Part shown: piece after piece, positions 61,911 to 64,000 of the stretch | How the letters are laid out: each line of letters opens with the position of its first letter | Numbering within the stretch: the first letter of the stretch is position 1 | From: DAOULY01 sp034414595 | GTDB lineage: Bacteria; Chloroflexota; Dehalococcoidia; SZUA-161; JAUWZY01 | Direction of reading: 5' to 3' | NCBI GenBank assembly: GCA_034414595.1 | Contig: DAOULY010000002.1 | Span: forward strand, 124,001-188,000 | Length of the DNA: 64,000 nucleotides | Program-made: the position numbers and the translations under genes | Notes under the pieces: generated by a model | What the model saw: the letters and a program-made list of their open reading frames with translations, nothing else | What the model was told of the DNA's origin: nothing | The model's database searches: none

Positions 61911-63437
61911 GTGATGATCACCATACCAGACTACGTGGACAAGGATGCCAAATTACACCCGAAGAAAACGGCACTTATCTTCGAAGATAGGAGATGCACC
62001 TTCGAGGAGTTGCAGCAGCGGGTCTACCGTCTGTCAAACGCGCTACTGGCAATGGGGGTTAAGAAAGGTGACAGGGTCGCTATCATCCACGACAACTGCT
62101 TCGAGTACCCTGAGATGTATTTTGCCATCGGCAAGATAGGCGCCGTGGCCACTCCTCTCAACTACAGACTCATCGGCTCAGAGCTTGCTTACCTGATCAA
62201 GCACTCCGAGTCCAATACCGTGATTATGGGCCAGGATTTTGTGGAAGCGCTCGCCCCCTTCCGCCACGAGTTTGAATCGGTCAAGAACTACATCTGCCTC
62301 GGCGCCAAGCCCGAGGGCATGTCCAACTATGACGAGCTGCTGAGCTCAGCGCCGGAGAGCAAGCCCGAGGTAGAGGTCAGTCCTGATGACCTCTTCTGCA
62401 TCCTCTATACCGGCGGCACCACCGGCAGGCCCAAGGGAGCGATGTTAACCCATAGAAACCTGCACAGCGCTGCCATTACCTGGATCGTGGAGTTGAGGCT
62501 CAGCACGAGGGATGTCAATATGTTGATCACCCCCCTGTTCCATACTGGATCCAATTGGTTCCTATTTGCCAACCTCATGTTGGGAAACACCCAGGTAATA
62601 CTGAGACGCTTTGAAGTAGAGCCCATGCTGAAGACCATCGAAAAGGAACGAGTCACCTTCTGTACCTGGCTGGCAGCCATAGTCAATACCATATTGAGCT
62701 TTCCTGATTTTAACAAGTATGACCTGAGCAGCCTAAGATTGGTAGAGGCTGGCGGAGGCCCCCTGGGTGAAGCTCAGCTGAGGAAGCTTATAGAGATGGT
62801 AGGATGTAATGTGCGCCATGGCGGCGGTCAGACCGAAGCAGGCTGCATCTGCGGCATCTGGCTCAGTGAAAACCTTGAAGGGCCACCACAGAGATTGGGC
62901 TCCGCCGGCACAGAGGCGTTTGGCATCGAGCTAAGGGTCGTCGATGATCAGGATAACGACGTGCCCCCAGGAGGCGTTGGGGAACTCTGCGCCCGCGGCG
63001 AAGCCGTGATGCAAGGCTACTGGAGGATGCCTGAGGAGACAGCGGAGTCGATGAAGGGTGGCTGGCAGCACACCGGCGACCTGGTGCGGATAGACGAGGA
63101 CGGCTACATCACCTATGTGGACAGAAAGAAGGACATGATTAAAAGCGGTGGCGAGAATGTCTATTCCAAGGAGGTCGAGGACGTAATCTATGCCCATCCC
63201 GCGGTGGCCGAGGTAGCTGTGATCGGCATTCCCGATGAGAAATGGGGTGAAGCCATCAAGGCACTGGTCATCTCGAAGAGCGGGCAAACGGCCACTGCCG
63301 AGGAGATCATCGCCCATTGCAAGAAGAACATATCCAGCTTCAAATGTCCCAAGTCAGTTGAGTTCTGCGACAGCTTTCCCAGAACCGGGCTGGGGAAGAT
63401 CGATAAGAAGGCATTGAGAGAGAAGTACCGCAAATAG
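61911..63437 (+). CDS. acyl/aryl-CoA synthetase (AMP-forming)
   Basis: 508 residues. ATP-binding motif YTGGTTGRPKGAMLTHRN (near residue 165), adenylation motifs GYWRMPEETAESM and GDLVRIDEDGYI, and the C-terminal Lys region PRTGLGKIDKKALREK. It activates a fatty or aromatic acid with ATP and CoA. GGAGGAGGG precedes GTG 61911 and ATG 61914; either could start. It is in the operon with the methyltransferase genes and a ferredoxin-like gene, perhaps feeding a methoxylated aromatic or short fatty acid (inference). Confidence 0.85.
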   Translation: MMITIPDYVDKDAKLHPKKTALIFEDRRCTFEELQQRVYRLSNALLAMGVKKGDRVAIIHDNCFEYPEMYFAIGKIGAVATPLNYRLIGSELAYLIKHSESNTVIMGQDFVEALAPFRHEFESVKNYICLGAKPEGMSNYDELLSSAPESKPEVEVSPDDLFCILYTGGTTGRPKGAMLTHRNLHSAAITWIVELRLSTRDVNMLITPLFHTGSNWFLFANLMLGNTQVILRRFEVEPMLKTIEKERVTFCTWLAAIVNTILSFPDFNKYDLSSLRLVEAGGGPLGEAQLRKLIEMVGCNVRHGGGQTEAGCICGIWLSENLEGPPQRLGSAGTEAFGIELRVVDDQDNDVPPGGVGELCARGEAVMQGYWRMPEETAESMKGGWQHTGDLVRIDEDGYITYVDRKKDMIKSGGENVYSKEVEDVIYAHPAVAEVAVIGIPDEKWGEAIKALVISKSGQTATAEEIIAHCKKNISSFKCPKSVEFCDSFPRTGLGKIDKKALREKYRK

Positions 63438-63446
63438 GAGGCTTAG

Positions 63447-64000
63447 ATGCCAAGAGATGAGCTGGCCCAAGTAAAGGTGTTCCGCTTTGACCCTAAGGCA
63501 GATAAGAAGCCGAGGTATGAAACCTATCAAACTCCATACCAAGAATACACGGTGCTCGATGTGCTGCAATATATTCTGGAGCATCAAGACCCTTCTCTCT
63601 CCTTCAGATTCGGCTGCGCCGGAGGAGGCTATCAGCGCTGCGGTGCCTGCCCGGTACTGGTCAACGGCAAGCCAGCACTGAGCTGCAAGAAGCTCGCTGA
63701 GAAGGAGATGACCATCGAGCCACATCCCAAGTTCGAGGTGATCAAGGACCTGGCTGTGGACCTCGATGTAAAGCGGGAGAAAATAGATAAAAGGAAACCG
63801 GCAGTGGAGATAGTGGTCGATGCCCAGAGCTGCACTGGATGCCGCGATTGCGTCATCATCTGCCCGGTAGGAGTCTACGAAATGCGAAAAACGGGCAGGA
63901 GAGCAATAGCCTTCCCGGCAGATATCGAAAGCTGCTGCGGCTTGACCTGCAGGCAGTGTGCCGTCTTCTGCAGAGAGAACGCAATCACAATCACAGCCAA
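63447..64000 (+). CDS. SdhB/FrdB-like iron-sulfur protein, C-terminus cut by the window end
   Basis: At least 184 residues. A [2Fe-2S] domain (Cys57, 65, 68, 80 in FGCAGGGYQRCGAC...LSC) is followed by a [4Fe-4S] motif (CTGCRDCVIICP, Cys129-139) and a second group (CCGLTCRQCAVFC). This is the layout of succinate dehydrogenase/fumarate reductase Fe-S subunits, but with an altered final motif. It probably carries electrons for the neighbouring acyl-CoA or corrinoid chemistry. AGGAGG precedes ATG 63447. The 3' end is outside the window. Confidence 0.75.
   Translation, partial: MPRDELAQVKVFRFDPKADKKPRYETYQTPYQEYTVLDVLQYILEHQDPSLSFRFGCAGGGYQRCGACPVLVNGKPALSCKKLAEKEMTIEPHPKFEVIKDLAVDLDVKREKIDKRKPAVEIVVDAQSCTGCRDCVIICPVGVYEMRKTGRRAIAFPADIESCCGLTCRQCAVFCRENAITITA

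Overview
No rRNA operon, complete mobile element or CRISPR array is visible in this window. It looks like a piece of an anaerobic bacterial chromosome, most likely an uncultured Chloroflexota of the Dehalococcoidia type. That assignment is inference from gene content: a 47-residue DUF5679-like zinc ribbon, several tungsten aldehyde-ferredoxin-oxidoreductase (AOR) family enzymes, acyl-CoA and corrinoid chemistry, and very many Fe-S proteins. Base composition shifts visibly: the 11.4-25.6 kb block is more A/T-rich than its neighbours.

Region 1 (1-8.3 kb) encodes a nitrogenase-like system: an Fe-S flavoprotein, a SorC-type regulator and a tightly coupled operon of two NifH-like and two NifD/K-like proteins. 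The two NifH paralogues carry different substitutions in the P-loop and switch I, which suggests a heterodimeric Fe protein. A stand-alone NifB lies 22 kb away (30.0-31.0 kb) and no NifE/NifN is present.

Region 2 (8.3-11.4 kb) has a tRNA-Lys, a decayed second tRNA-Lys, small proteins, a pilin-like protein and a divergent FdhD homologue.

Region 3 (11.5-26.5 kb) matches, gene for gene, the class II benzoyl-CoA reductase complex BamBCDEFGHI: two BamB paralogues, BamC (apparently starting at ACG), BamD, FdhD, BamE, BamF and BamG/H/I (NuoE/F/G-like), closed by a PaaX-family regulator. The promoter-bamB-bamC unit was tandemly duplicated and the first bamC has decayed. A 27-bp sequence box is shared by both bamB upstream regions and the paaX start, so PaaX probably controls the locus.

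Region 4 (26.5-38 kb) is mixed: an SDR, a KefB-type antiporter, NifB, a candidate structured RNA with a consensus promoter, a GAF-nuclease-phosphoribosyltransferase fusion, a GYD protein, a PaaK-like aryl-CoA ligase and a two-subunit B12-dependent acyl-CoA mutase with altered active-site motifs.

Region 5 (38-46 kb) is one operon of two phosphohistidine-swivel proteins without an ATP-grasp partner, two FAD oxidoreductases and an SDR. Its function is unknown. Region 6 (46-51 kb) has a two-component system, a GH3-family adenylating enzyme and a membrane methyltransferase-like protein. Region 7 (51-57 kb) has an AOR operon, small DNA-binding-type proteins and a Tm-1-like protein. Region 8 (57-64 kb) has a DrrAB-type exporter, a radical SAM protein, a UroD-type methyltransferase with its corrinoid protein, an acyl/aryl-CoA ligase and a truncated SdhB-like Fe-S protein. 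Together the genes point to anaerobic use of aromatic and methylated compounds, with low-potential electrons moved through Fe-S and flavin carriers.
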